Source of the DNA: Ignisphaera cupida
GTDB lineage: Archaea > Thermoproteota > Thermoprotei_A > Sulfolobales > Ignisphaeraceae
Length of the DNA stretch: 64,000 nt
Assembly: GCF_030186535.1 (NCBI RefSeq)
Contig: NZ_JASNVW010000001.1
Span: forward strand, 310,001 to 374,000
Direction of reading: 5' to 3'
The notes under the pieces were generated by a model that was given only the letters and a program-made list of their open reading frames with translations, did no database searches and was not told the DNA's origin. Below are positions 17,173-26,403 of this stretch, piece by piece; position 1 is the first letter of the stretch, and every line of letters starts with the position of its first letter. The translations under genes and the position numbers were made by a program.

Positions 17173-17431
17173 ATCCTGGAGAGGACCATGGCCAGGTCAT
17201 GGACCATGGAGTCATTTACCACCGTGGCAAAGACCAGGATGGGTACTTGGCTGGATGTGGTGGCGCTATGGATATGCATACCCATATACAGCTCCATTCA
17301 CATATCCAGATAAAGAACTAGAGCTTAGGTACTTAGAGGATTTGAAAAATTATTTAAGCGATGTGATATTGAAAGATATTGATACTAGAATTGAAGAGCT
17401 AAAGAAGGAACTAAAGAAGGGCACTCAATAA
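17153..17431 (+). CDS. Trp/Pro/Gly-rich small protein (DUF5320-like)
   Basis: 92 aa. GGTGAG (17143-17148) places the start at ATG 17153, inside the end of the DUF134 gene. The first ~45 residues are extremely rich in Trp, Gly, Pro and aromatic residues (W-W-W-G-R-S-W-R-G-P-W-P-G), then a Tyr/Pro stretch, then a charged helix (E-L-R-Y-L-E-D-L-K). This matches the layout of DUF5320 proteins, usually found beside NifX/NifB-type proteins. Function unknown; metal or cluster handling is suspected from context. Confidence 0.7.
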   Translation: MGWWWGRSWRGPWPGHGPWSHLPPWQRPGWVLGWMWWRYGYAYPYTAPFTYPDKELELRYLEDLKNYLSDVILKDIDTRIEELKKELKKGTQ

Positions 17432-17432
17432 A

Positions 17433-17831
17433 ATGAGTAGAAACATTATCGCAATACCGATAGTGTCCTCTGGTATCAACAAATATGTTTTTCCACACTT
17501 TGGCAAAGCACCAAGTTTTGCTATAGTTGAGGTGATGGATAAAAGCTTCAGAATTTTATATGTTATCCAAAATCAGTATAGGGATCATATGCATGGAAAA
17601 GGCCATGAAGTAATCAAGATGCTAGTAGAGAATGGCGTAGACACTGTAATAGTTAGTGACATTGGTTATGGGGCATTTCAGCAACTAAAAGAATACAATA
17701 TAAGGATATATAAATTGCCTGAGAAAAGCCAAGGTCTCTACAGCCTGGAAGAGGCTTTAAAAATGTTTATAGATGGTTCACTAAAAGAATTGGAAGAACC
17801 TTCACAGCATAATCATCACCATCATTATTAA
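17433..17831 (+). CDS. NifX/NifB C-terminal-like (dinitrogenase Fe-Mo cofactor family) protein
   Basis: 132 aa, one base after the previous stop. It has the family pattern I-A-I-P-I-V-S-S-G...V-F-P-H-F-G-K-A-P-S-F-A-I-V-E and G-V-D-T-V-I-V-S-D-I-G-Y-G-A. The tail ends in a His-rich stretch (H-N-H-H-H-H), a likely metal site. Relatives bind iron-molybdenum cofactor or Fe-S precursors; no nitrogenase genes are present, so a role in Fe-S or metal trafficking is more likely than nitrogen fixation. Confidence 0.85.
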   Translation: MSRNIIAIPIVSSGINKYVFPHFGKAPSFAIVEVMDKSFRILYVIQNQYRDHMHGKGHEVIKMLVENGVDTVIVSDIGYGAFQQLKEYNIRIYKLPEKSQGLYSLEEALKMFIDGSLKELEEPSQHNHHHHY

Positions 17832-17833
17832 GC

Positions 17834-17839
17834 TTTTTT
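17834..17839 (+). terminator. T-run after the NifX-like gene
   Basis: Six T's directly after the stop of the three-gene cluster, before the convergent KaiC-like gene; matches the T-run termination of archaeal RNA polymerase. Confidence 0.4.
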
Positions 17840-17920
17840 ATCCAATCTATAATTATTTCAGTTAGAAAATTTTTATGAGAACATTTGTGTTCGCATCATA
17901 TTATATATTATGTAGTTGCT

Positions 17921-19312
17921 CTATAATGAAAAACTCCTTATTTTTTCAATAGCTTCTTCAACACATTGTCGCACTTCATGACTTTCAATTATTACCGGTG
18001 TTCTGTATCTTCTAAATGCCTTCAGAACATAGTCATATTTTGTGTCTTTGATAATATTTTCCATTACAAACATTAGATCTGCTATTGATGCGTCTTCCAG
18101 GCATTTATTCATGTTTACACAATTGCCAATTCTGATCGTTGATATGCCTTTGTGTTTCAAGTAGAGAATCTCATTATATAACTCTCTAAAGTATTTCTCA
18201 TAGTCTTGATGTTTAATAATATGTACACCATGAAAAACTACAATATCTGGCTTGTACTGCTCAACAAGTTCAAGCTCCTTAGCCTTTAACTCAGCTAGGC
18301 TTTGAGCATATGGATTGATTCCCTTGATTATTACATATCTATTTATAATTTCTTCAGCAATTTTTTCGCTAATACCATACCTGTTAAGTGTGCTAATTAT
18401 CATGTCTTTGAATATTGCAGGGGATAGCACATAGCTTACTATGAGAACCCTTAAGTTATAGGTAACAGCTTGTGCAAGAATAATTATGAATGCTTCTGCT
18501 CTTCCTTGTAGAGCTTCAGGTGGGTAGAAAATGTTTATAGTAAAATCTTTATGCATGTGACCAATTTTCTCGTTGTAGACTCTACATGGAAAATATATCT
18601 CCTCTTTTTGCTTAGGTATTTCCTCAAGTATTGGTGGAGTATATACAACAACTCCTTTATCATTAGTTATTGTGAATGGGATTTCGGCTAAGTATATGGG
18701 TTTTCCACGGGCTTTTCTAATCTCAATTAATCTTGTGAGAAACCCATTCTCTAAGCCACTCTTCAAAACAAGAATAGCATCAGCTACGAACTCGGGCGAG
18801 CCCATCTCAAGTGTTTGCTTACCATATGGAAGCTCTGCTAAGAGTATAAGCAAACCATTTATGGTTGATGACAGCTGGTAAAAATAGTTTAGAAGAATTG
18901 CTCTTTTATCAATACTAGTCTCTAAAGCCTCGATCAACGGTGTGATAGAGTCTATTACAACAACATTGAATTTCTCCTTAGAAATAATCTCAGAGATTGC
19001 CTCTAAAACCTTCTCCACATCACTCGACACGGGAAGTCTGACGAATTTCAGCAAATTCTTTTTCTCAGCTTCTCTAAGTTTTAATCCAAGCTTCTCCATA
19101 AACATGTAAAACTTTTCTTTCTCCTCGTAAAATGTTATATATAAGCATTTACCTCCTCTAACAGTATTGGAGTAGCAAATAGATGCAGCAAAAGTTGTTT
19201 TGCCAGATCCTGGATGCCCAGCTACAAGAATTGTATATGGAGGTGTAATCTCACCTAAAATCTTGTCAAGACCTTCAATTCCTATTTTAAATGCTTTAAC
19301 CTCTTCCACCAT
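17921..19312 (-). CDS. KaiC/RadA-like RecA-fold ATPase
   Basis: 463 aa. The N-terminal half is a RecA-type ATPase of the archaeal KaiC group: G-I-E-G-L-D-K-I-L-G at 11-20, Walker A G-H-P-G-S-G-K-T-T (32-40) and Walker B F-N-V-V-V-I-D-S (115-122). The C-terminal half (~240-463) keeps a RecA-like strand-helix pattern but has no clear Walker A, so it may be a degenerate second domain. Such proteins are widespread in crenarchaea and are linked to signalling or motility regulation; this one has no informative neighbour. Confidence 0.8.
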   Translation of the reverse strand: MVEEVKAFKIGIEGLDKILGEITPPYTILVAGHPGSGKTTFAASICYSNTVRGGKCLYITFYEEKEKFYMFMEKLGLKLREAEKKNLLKFVRLPVSSDVEKVLEAISEIISKEKFNVVVIDSITPLIEALETSIDKRAILLNYFYQLSSTINGLLILLAELPYGKQTLEMGSPEFVADAILVLKSGLENGFLTRLIEIRKARGKPIYLAEIPFTITNDKGVVVYTPPILEEIPKQKEEIYFPCRVYNEKIGHMHKDFTINIFYPPEALQGRAEAFIIILAQAVTYNLRVLIVSYVLSPAIFKDMIISTLNRYGISEKIAEEIINRYVIIKGINPYAQSLAELKAKELELVEQYKPDIVVFHGVHIIKHQDYEKYFRELYNEILYLKHKGISTIRIGNCVNMNKCLEDASIADLMFVMENIIKDTKYDYVLKAFRRYRTPVIIESHEVRQCVEEAIEKIRSFSL

Positions 19313-19550
19313 AAATCATCATCAAAACAACTTAGCTACAACACATCATCCACTAATACTTCATAGAATCAAATATATAAGTTTTTCATTTGTTTTAACG
19401 AAATTAACTAGATAGTTGACAAGATAGTGTATTGTGAAATGGTTTAAGAAGCTACTAAACTGTTTTAGCAAATCTCAACAATTTGAATCTATATTCATAT
19501 AATATTAACATGGTTAATACTGGTATGGTGAATCGCTGTTGTGTTTAACA

Positions 19551-21242
19551 TTACCTTAGCATTTTCTCTAGCTCTGTAATGCCAGCAGCACTCCAAAATC
19601 TGCCAACAATTGTTTCTAGCCCATTTGGCTTCCTCTCTTCTAGCCACAACTCTGCATATGTTTTTGCAATTGCTATGTAATCTGATGCTGTAGCTCTATT
19701 GTCTATAACCTTTAGAACAAGCTTGTAAAACTCCTTTATGAACTCTAAGCCCCTTGGCAAATTAATTGACTCTGCTTTTCTAATCACTTCCTCAATTTCC
19801 TTTCTAAGGTTTTCTATAACACCTTTATCTAGATATATCTTGGCTATTCTCATAATATCTGTTTTCAACACTATGTGTTTTGGTAGCCAAAAGCCCCATC
19901 TAACCCAAAATTCTTCCTTAGCGCTAAATATTTTTCCGAAATCCTTTCTAATCTCCAAAACCTCTTTCGCTTCACCTGTTAGCGCCATCCACTTCTCCTC
20001 CCATTCACCACTACCCTCAGCAATTTCCATAGAAGCTAAGATAAGTGGATCGAGATACTGAAACAGACACTCACTTCCATCATCACCCCACGCAGTTATG
20101 AGAAACCCTTCAACACTTGGATCATTTTTTGCAGCTGCAAAAAAGTTTCTAAGATTCTCTAGTGCTGTTGGATAATCTGGGTAAAACCTATTCCAATTCC
20201 ATAAACCAGGTGCAATAATTTGCCTCAAGCCCTTATCACTTATAATCTTTATAGAGTTTTTGAAATGCTCAACTGGTCTTGGAGTATAATCCCAATTAAC
20301 AACAATTGTTTCTCTCCATATTGGGCTTTCCAAGATGCTTCTCCACACCTCTTTCTCACTTTCTCTCAAGTAGGCTGCTGTTATCATGTCCCCCCAAATC
20401 ATAGGCTTCTTCCCATGCTCCTTAACAACACTTACCAACATCTTTGTATGCTCCTCATACAGCTTCGGCCCCTCAAATCTAAGTGTTTTGTCTAAGCTTT
20501 TGCCTCTTCCAAGAGCCCAGGTTTCATCACCACCAATATGTATATACTCTGATGGAAAGAACTCAACCACTTCCTTCAAAAGATCTTTAGCAAAGTTCCT
20601 AGCCTCCTCATCAGAAGCATCTAGCACACCCTCAGCTGGGTTGTGCCATTCACTAAATTTCCTGTATGGGGGTAAAACAAGTATTCTTTCCATATGTCCT
20701 AAGAGTTCTAGAGATGGTATAACCTCTACACCAAGTTTCTTACCATATTCAATGACTTCTCTAAGCTCTTCCCTACTATACCTGCCTCTAACAACACCAA
20801 TATCCTTGTATTTTTCCCATGGAAACAAATCCTCTAGATATAATGCGAGGTAATTGTATTTCAATATGTAAAGCCATTTCAACAATTTTTTGAGTGTGTT
20901 TACTGTTGGAACTCCACCTCTAGCAACATCCAGATGAAAACCTCTAAACCTATACCTAAACTCTTCAACAACTTTAACCTTTGGCAGCATTCCTCTTCCC
21001 TGCATAACAAGCTGAAGAATGGTTGCATAAGCTATTTTTTCGTCACCCCATATCCTAACAACACCTTTTTCAATAACAACACCTGATCCACTACCCTCAG
21101 TTTTCTCAACAACCCAACTACCTTTGCCAATACCAAACTCCTTTGCTAAAAACTCTGGAAAGTTTTGAAAACCATCAAAGTCATACCAAGTACCATCAAA
21201 TTCAATCATCTTTGGCTCAGGAACAATATATACCTTCTTCAC
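19551..21242 (-). CDS. GH20 beta-N-acetylhexosaminidase-like glycosidase
   Basis: About 563 aa. GTG 21242 is chosen because GGTGAGG lies four bases upstream; the earlier GTG at 21272 adds a dubious hydrophobic leader. After an N-terminal alpha/beta domain, the TIM barrel begins near R-G-F-H-L-D-V-A-R-G-G. The catalytic pair is H-I-G-G-D-E at ~235-240, where Asp positions the substrate acetamido group and Glu is the acid. No signal peptide is seen, so it probably works in the cytoplasm on imported GlcNAc/GalNAc-containing sugars. Similar archaeal and Thermotoga enzymes can act on other beta-glycosides. Confidence 0.85.
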   Translation of the reverse strand: MKKVYIVPEPKMIEFDGTWYDFDGFQNFPEFLAKEFGIGKGSWVVEKTEGSGSGVVIEKGVVRIWGDEKIAYATILQLVMQGRGMLPKVKVVEEFRYRFRGFHLDVARGGVPTVNTLKKLLKWLYILKYNYLALYLEDLFPWEKYKDIGVVRGRYSREELREVIEYGKKLGVEVIPSLELLGHMERILVLPPYRKFSEWHNPAEGVLDASDEEARNFAKDLLKEVVEFFPSEYIHIGGDETWALGRGKSLDKTLRFEGPKLYEEHTKMLVSVVKEHGKKPMIWGDMITAAYLRESEKEVWRSILESPIWRETIVVNWDYTPRPVEHFKNSIKIISDKGLRQIIAPGLWNWNRFYPDYPTALENLRNFFAAAKNDPSVEGFLITAWGDDGSECLFQYLDPLILASMEIAEGSGEWEEKWMALTGEAKEVLEIRKDFGKIFSAKEEFWVRWGFWLPKHIVLKTDIMRIAKIYLDKGVIENLRKEIEEVIRKAESINLPRGLEFIKEFYKLVLKVIDNRATASDYIAIAKTYAELWLEERKPNGLETIVGRFWSAAGITELEKMLR

Positions 21243-21328
21243 GAACCTCACCACAAACAATATTAAAAACACAAACTTAAATTTTTTATTAATCTGTTAT
21301 CTGGATACGAGTTGGAGGTTGCAAATTT

Positions 21329-22738
21329 ATGTCTGTAGAGATATCGATAGATCTTGGTAAGGAGGTACTAGAAAGGGTTCTGAGAAGAAATGTTGATGAA
21401 GCTGTAATAAGACTTCAAGAAAGAGTTTATGAGTTGATTGTTTTTGATAACGGGGTTTTGAGAAGCTATGGTGTTTCTAGAGTTGTTGGCATTGGTATAC
21501 AGGTTTTTGTAAATGGTTTTACAGGGTATAGCTACACTTCTTCACTGTCTCGGGAAAGCATTGAATCTGCTATTGATAGAGCTGTTAAAAGTGCTAGAAC
21601 CTTAGCTCTTGTTGCAAAACCAAGGAAGTTTGCTGAAGTTTCCAATGTTAAAGGATTTTACAAAACAAGTTATTCTGAAAACCCATTTTCTGTGGATTCC
21701 TCTGAGAAAATATCTCTAATCAAGGAGCTTAATATTAATGCTATGAAGAAACCTGGTATTGTTTCAGCTTTGACTAGACTTGGATGCGAAAGAGATAGAA
21801 GAGTTATTGTCTCTAGCAAAGGTATTGAGGTATTCAATGAGGTTACAATGGTTGGCTTGAGTCACATGGCTGTTGCAAAATCTGGAGAAATTATGGAGAG
21901 GGTTTATGATCAGAAAACATTTGTTGGAGGCTATGAAAAAATAAGGTCATTTGATTGGATGAGCTTTGTAGATGAGGTTAATGACCTAGCTGTAAAAGCA
22001 TCTATGGCATCTGCGCCAAAGGCTGGTGTTTACAGAGCTGTTGTTGATAATGAGTTGATTGGTTTATTGCTTCACGAAGCCTTTGGCCATGCTTCAGAAG
22101 GTGACTCTGTTCTATACAATGTATCTGTTTTGAAGGGTAGAGTAGGTGAGAAGGTGGCTAGTGAGTCTGTAACAATTGTTGATGATGGCTCTGTTGAGGG
22201 TGGTTATCCTATTCACTATGATGATGAAGGTGCTGAGAAAAAGAAAACAGTTATTGTTGACAAAGGCATTTTAAAAACATTTTTAAGTAGCAGATATGTT
22301 GCTGGAGAGCTTGGCATAGGGCTTACAGGTAATGCACGAGCCCAGGACATAACATTCAATGCTATTGTGAGACAAACAAACTTCTATATGCTTCCTGGTG
22401 ATGCGAAAGTTGATGAGCTTTTTGAAGGCATTTCAGAAGGTATTTATCTTAGGGGTAGAGGGGCTATGGGCGGCCAGGTTGATCCATCTATGGGCACATT
22501 CACTTTCAATGTTGGCCCCTCATATATTATTAAGAATGGTGAGATAGAAAAGCTTGTGAGAGGTGTAACAGTATCTGGAAACATATTGGATGTTCTAAAG
22601 AATGTTGAGCTAGTTGCAAATGATTTAAAGGTTTCTACAAGTGTTTTTGGTGGTTGTGGAAAAGCTTCGCAGCTTGTAAGAGTTGGTGATGGGGGTCCAC
22701 ATATAAGAGTTTCTAAAATTGTTGTAGGTGGTGAGTAA
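21329..22738 (+). CDS. tldD: TldD metalloprotease subunit
   Basis: 469 aa from ATG 21329 with GGAGGT upstream. The zinc motif H249-E250-A-F-G-H254 lies in L-L-L-H-E-A-F-G-H-A-S-E-G-D. The family D-D-E-G-A and the V-S-G-N-I-L-D strand follow. TldD pairs with PmbA/TldE, encoded three bases downstream, to form a protease that trims unfolded or modified peptides in the cytoplasm. The gene order tldD-tldE is the common one. Confidence 0.92.
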   Translation: MSVEISIDLGKEVLERVLRRNVDEAVIRLQERVYELIVFDNGVLRSYGVSRVVGIGIQVFVNGFTGYSYTSSLSRESIESAIDRAVKSARTLALVAKPRKFAEVSNVKGFYKTSYSENPFSVDSSEKISLIKELNINAMKKPGIVSALTRLGCERDRRVIVSSKGIEVFNEVTMVGLSHMAVAKSGEIMERVYDQKTFVGGYEKIRSFDWMSFVDEVNDLAVKASMASAPKAGVYRAVVDNELIGLLLHEAFGHASEGDSVLYNVSVLKGRVGEKVASESVTIVDDGSVEGGYPIHYDDEGAEKKKTVIVDKGILKTFLSSRYVAGELGIGLTGNARAQDITFNAIVRQTNFYMLPGDAKVDELFEGISEGIYLRGRGAMGGQVDPSMGTFTFNVGPSYIIKNGEIEKLVRGVTVSGNILDVLKNVELVANDLKVSTSVFGGCGKASQLVRVGDGGPHIRVSKIVVGGE

Positions 22739-22741
22739 AGA

Positions 22742-24094
22742 ATGAACATTGTTGAAATTGTTGAAAGAGGAGTTAGAAAAGCAGAATCTCTTGGTGTTTC
22801 CGAAGCTGAAGTCTATGTTGTTAGAGAGCATTCAATGTCCGTAGCTGGTGATGTGAGAGGTGTGGAATCTATAGTTAGTGGAGAGTCTGTAAGTGCATTT
22901 GCGAGAATTGTAATTGGTAAAAAGCTTTCTGTTCAAGGATCAATGATATCCACTCCAAGTGATATTGATGTACTTATTGAAAATGCTGTGAAAATAGCTA
23001 AGGTATCTTCAGAAGACCCAAAATGGGTTTCTTTACCAAAGAGACTTGGCTTATCAATGATATTTGACATTGTTGATGAAAGGATTAGAAATCCTGATAT
23101 AGGTTTCTATACAGAGATTGTTAAAGAAGCTCTTGAAAAGCCTAAACAGTTTGGCAAAATCGCTTTTACAAATATTGCTGAGGTTTCGTTAACCTTTTCT
23201 GAAAGAGCTATTGGCAATAGCTATCAACAGCCAGTGTCCTGCGAAAAAACAGATTTTGTGTTTTCAATAAATGTGAAGGCTGTTGATGAAGGTGCAGAAT
23301 CAAGTTTCTCTAGTTATTATCATGCACCAACACTAAGAGAGTTCAATATGAGTAAAGTTGTTGAAGAAGCAACAAATGTTGCCACCTCAACCTTAAGGGC
23401 AAGACCAGTTGAAACTGGCAAATACCAAGTTATTTTCATGCCAAGAGTATTTGCATCTGTTTTGCAAGCTCTTATAGTTCCAGCTATTAGAGCTGATATG
23501 GTTCAGAAAAACAGGTCTCCACTAGCAAACAAATTGTTTTCAGAAATTATTTCACAGGAAATAACATTGATAGATGATGGTGCAGCGCCCAACATGGCTG
23601 GCTCTAGTCCATTTGATGACGAGGGTGTTGCAACAAAAAGAAAAACAGTGTTTGATAGAGGTGTTCTAAGAACATTTCTGTATGATACTTATACAGCAAA
23701 TATAGATGGTAGGGAGAGTACTGGAAATGCTAGAAGAGCAGGTTCTTCAAACACATACCCAGATGCAACAAACATTATTGTGTTGCCTGGTTCCTCATCT
23801 CTAGAATCGATTATTAGAGACTTAAGAAAAGGTCTTGTAGTCTATGGCACAATAGGTGAGTGGTTATCAAATCCTGTTAACGGCTTTTTAAATGCTACAA
23901 TAACACATGGATTGCTTATTGAAAATGGTGAGGTTAAGCAGGCTGTTAAAGGTGTTGTTTTGTCTGGGGATATCTACAGGCTTTTGAAGGAAAACCTAAT
24001 TGCTTTGTCTAGAGAATACGAGGTTGTTTCAAATTATATGGTGCCAGCTATAGCAATTGATAACGTTACTGTTGCTGGTGAAGGTGGTGGGTAA
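22742..24094 (+). CDS. PmbA/TldE, partner subunit of TldD
   Basis: 450 aa, with GGTGAG from the end of tldD as its ribosome site. The same fold as TldD is visible (I-D-D-G-A...F-D-D-E-G-V-A-T-K-R-K and V-L-S-G-D-I-Y), but the HExxxH zinc motif is absent, as expected for the non-catalytic partner. Together they form the TldD/E protease. Confidence 0.92.
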   Translation: MNIVEIVERGVRKAESLGVSEAEVYVVREHSMSVAGDVRGVESIVSGESVSAFARIVIGKKLSVQGSMISTPSDIDVLIENAVKIAKVSSEDPKWVSLPKRLGLSMIFDIVDERIRNPDIGFYTEIVKEALEKPKQFGKIAFTNIAEVSLTFSERAIGNSYQQPVSCEKTDFVFSINVKAVDEGAESSFSSYYHAPTLREFNMSKVVEEATNVATSTLRARPVETGKYQVIFMPRVFASVLQALIVPAIRADMVQKNRSPLANKLFSEIISQEITLIDDGAAPNMAGSSPFDDEGVATKRKTVFDRGVLRTFLYDTYTANIDGRESTGNARRAGSSNTYPDATNIIVLPGSSSLESIIRDLRKGLVVYGTIGEWLSNPVNGFLNATITHGLLIENGEVKQAVKGVVLSGDIYRLLKENLIALSREYEVVSNYMVPAIAIDNVTVAGEGGG

Positions 24095-24821
24095 ATCGTT
24101 TAGAGAAGAGCTTAGAAACAGAGTATGGAGACTTATGGAGGAAAAGAACATTGCTAAATTTCCAAGACCTGTTTTTGGTAGAATACCAAATTTTGTTGGT
24201 GCTGAAGAAGCTGCTCAAAAACTTGTTCAATCAGATTTGTTTAGAAAAGCCAAGGTTGTTAAGGTTAATCCGGATGCTCCACAAAAACCAGTTAGAGAAG
24301 CTGTTTTGAAAAGCAACAAGATTTTGGTTATGCCAACACCTAGAATCTCAAAAGGCTTTCTATTGCTAGACCCAAGAAAAATTAGCCCAAACCTCTATAG
24401 CTATGCAGCAACAATTCAAGGCGCTTTCAAATATGGTTTGCCTATAGAACCAGATGAGATTCCCGAAATAGATCTTGTTGTTGCTGGCTCTGTTGTTGTT
24501 AGTATCTATGGTGAGAGACTCGGCAAGGGAGAGGGATACTCAGAGCTAGAATACTCAATTCTAAAAGAATTCAACAAAATCTCTGACAACACCCCAATAA
24601 CAACAACTGTACACGACATACAAGTTATAGATGAGCATATACATCTTGAACCATGGGACTTCACAGTTGACTATATCTACACACCAACCAGAGTCATTAA
24701 ATGTATTGGAGAAAGAAAAAGACCTATTGGAATCTTATGGCAATACTTAACAAAGGAGAAAATAGAGTCAATACCAATACTAAGAAAAATGCATCAAAGA
24801 AAGCATATAAATAATTCTTAA
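24087..24821 (+). CDS. 5-formyltetrahydrofolate cyclo-ligase family protein
   Basis: About 244 aa. The start is uncertain among GTGs 24078, 24084 and 24087; 24087 follows a GGTGAAGG repeat and overlaps the pmbA stop by eight bases. It shows the archaeal form of the MTHFS family: R-N-R-V-W at the start, F-P-R-P-V-x-G-R-I-P-N-F-V-G, A-K-V-V-K-V-N-P-D-A-P-Q, L-V-M-P-T-P-R-I and G-F-L-L-L-D-P. Family enzymes close 5-formyl-THF to methenyl-THF using ATP; crenarchaea use modified folates, so the true substrate may differ. Confidence 0.8.
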   Translation: MGKSFREELRNRVWRLMEEKNIAKFPRPVFGRIPNFVGAEEAAQKLVQSDLFRKAKVVKVNPDAPQKPVREAVLKSNKILVMPTPRISKGFLLLDPRKISPNLYSYAATIQGAFKYGLPIEPDEIPEIDLVVAGSVVVSIYGERLGKGEGYSELEYSILKEFNKISDNTPITTTVHDIQVIDEHIHLEPWDFTVDYIYTPTRVIKCIGERKRPIGILWQYLTKEKIESIPILRKMHQRKHINNS

Positions 24822-24823
24822 AT

Positions 24824-25102
24824 CTATGTACTTTCACTTACCTTTTTAATTTCATAATCTTTAAAAAACCTTTCAACAATGGAAAGCACAAGTTCTAATG
24901 TCTTCACATTATCTAGTTTATTCTCTACAATAACTAAAAACTTATCAGGCGATGTTATAACAGCTCGTACACTTTTTCTCATCCATGGATGCTTATCTAT
25001 AGTACTTCTCAATTCTTTCTTAAGTAAATGAGCAACAATACCAGGATTTCTACGTTCAATTTTAATTATCATTCTCAATTCAACATAGAATTCACAATCC
25101 AA
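24824..25102 (-). CDS. Hypothetical protein, possibly Pcc1-like
   Basis: 92 aa from TTG 25102, or 82 from ATG 25072. Predicted beta-alpha-beta-beta-alpha pattern: I-I-K-I-E-R strand, an Ala/Leu helix, then I-T-S-P-D-K-F-L-V-I-V-E-N-K and a final helix. Length and pattern resemble the KEOPS subunit Pcc1, but the match is only structural guesswork. It converges on the cyclo-ligase gene with almost no gap. Confidence 0.5.
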   Translation of the reverse strand: MDCEFYVELRMIIKIERRNPGIVAHLLKKELRSTIDKHPWMRKSVRAVITSPDKFLVIVENKLDNVKTLELVLSIVERFFKDYEIKKVSEST

Positions 25103-25284
25103 GGCTAATATTTCACTACAATCCTAAAACATTATTGAATCTTCAATAGATTAGGTAATACTAAGTAATTACAAATACATTACTTAGTTATCTCAGCTTT
25201 TTCCAGAGATAACACAAAGTTACATAACATAATCATAAGTAAGGCAATGCTAAGTTCTGCAAAACACGTTTAAAAATGTTAGCA

Positions 25285-25875
25285 CTACTTTGCTATAACA
25301 TCATTTATTTTTATTGCAACTACACCTTTATTCATGAGATCTTCAATTGCCTTTTCTTCAGAGCCTGGAGGGCTATCTATACCTTTTATAGCATCTTCGA
25401 GTAAAAACACTTGATATCCAAGTTTAACACCATCTTCTGCTGTTGCTTTTACACAATACTCTGTTGCAACACCAGCAATGAACAATCTTTTTATGTTGCG
25501 GCTTTTCAGAGTGTTATCTAGTTCCGTATCCTCGAATCCACTATAAGCCTCTTTATCTTCTTTAAATGCCTTTGAAATTACAATTGTGTTTCTTGGAAGT
25601 TTCAAATCTTTGTGAAACTCTGCACCCCACGTGTTTTGAATACAGTGTGGTGGCCATGGACCACCTCTAGTATTGAATGATATGTGGTTTGGTGGGTGCC
25701 AATCTCTTGTTGCAACTATTAATGCATTTGATTTTTCAAACAACTCTATATACTTGTTTATAGCCGATATTATGGTTAGTGCGTTGGGGACTGGAAGAGT
25801 ACCACCTGGCATGAAATCGTTTTGCATATCAACAATTATTAGAGCATCAATTGGCAGTATTTTAATCTTGGCCAA
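25285..25875 (-). CDS. pncA: Nicotinamidase (isochorismatase family)
   Basis: About 196 aa. TTG 25875 follows GGTGAT at four bases, so it is preferred over GTG 25890. The catalytic Asp is in I-I-V-D-M-Q-N-D-F (Asp16), the metal site in R-D-W-H-P-P-N-H, the Lys in V-I-S-K-A-F, and the nucleophile Cys in V-A-T-E-Y-C-V-K-A. It hydrolyses nicotinamide to nicotinate in NAD salvage. Single gene between convergent and divergent neighbours. Confidence 0.88.
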   Translation of the reverse strand: MAKIKILPIDALIIVDMQNDFMPGGTLPVPNALTIISAINKYIELFEKSNALIVATRDWHPPNHISFNTRGGPWPPHCIQNTWGAEFHKDLKLPRNTIVISKAFKEDKEAYSGFEDTELDNTLKSRNIKRLFIAGVATEYCVKATAEDGVKLGYQVFLLEDAIKGIDSPPGSEEKAIEDLMNKGVVAIKINDVIAK

Positions 25876-25950
25876 GATAATCACCAACACAAAACAGTAT
25901 TTCCAAGTTTAAATTTCTTGCTACAATATTTTTAGTTTTGGTGAAAAGTT

Positions 25951-26391
25951 GTGGAAAGAGGTTTTGAGTTTTTGAGTCATACTGCTGATGTGCTTATAAA
26001 GGTGTGGGGAGAGAGTTTGGAGACCGTTTTTGAGGAAGCTGCAAAGGCAATGTTTGAAGTAATTACGGATACGAGCAGAGTTGAGCCCAAGAATGTTGTT
26101 GAGATAAGTGTTTGTGGTTATGATGTTGAAAATCTTCTCTATAGATGGTTGGAGGAGATGCTTTATCACCATGACAGTAAGAATCTTGTTTTTGGGGAAT
26201 TCCATGTGAAGAGAATATATAGTGTAAGCAACGAGGAGAAGATGCTGTGCCTAGATGGTTATGTAAAGGGTGAGGAGTTTCAGCATGAAAAACATGAGCC
26301 AAGAACTGTTGTAAAAGCTGTTACATATAACGAGATGAGAATTTGGAGAGAGAATGGGAAGTGGTATGCAACATTTGTAGTCGATATATGA
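25951..26391 (+). CDS. Archease
   Basis: 146 aa from GTG 25951. Family signatures: F-E-F-L-S-H-T-A-D-V at the start, A-A-K-A-M-F, E-N-L-L-Y-R-W-L-E-E-M-L-Y, V-K-A-V-T-Y-N-E-M and the invariant C-terminal F-V-V-D-I. The Asp in H-T-A-D and the last Asp bind metal. Archease activates the tRNA-splicing RNA ligase RtcB by promoting guanylylation; rtcB is not in this window. Confidence 0.92.
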   Translation: MERGFEFLSHTADVLIKVWGESLETVFEEAAKAMFEVITDTSRVEPKNVVEISVCGYDVENLLYRWLEEMLYHHDSKNLVFGEFHVKRIYSVSNEEKMLCLDGYVKGEEFQHEKHEPRTVVKAVTYNEMRIWRENGKWYATFVVDI

Positions 26392-26403
26392 GAACCTTAA
26401 ATG

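Noticed and set aside
17153-17431. Cytochrome or secreted protein because of Trp/His-rich sequence
   Set aside because: No CxxCH and no signal peptide; context fits a DUF5320-like cytoplasmic protein.
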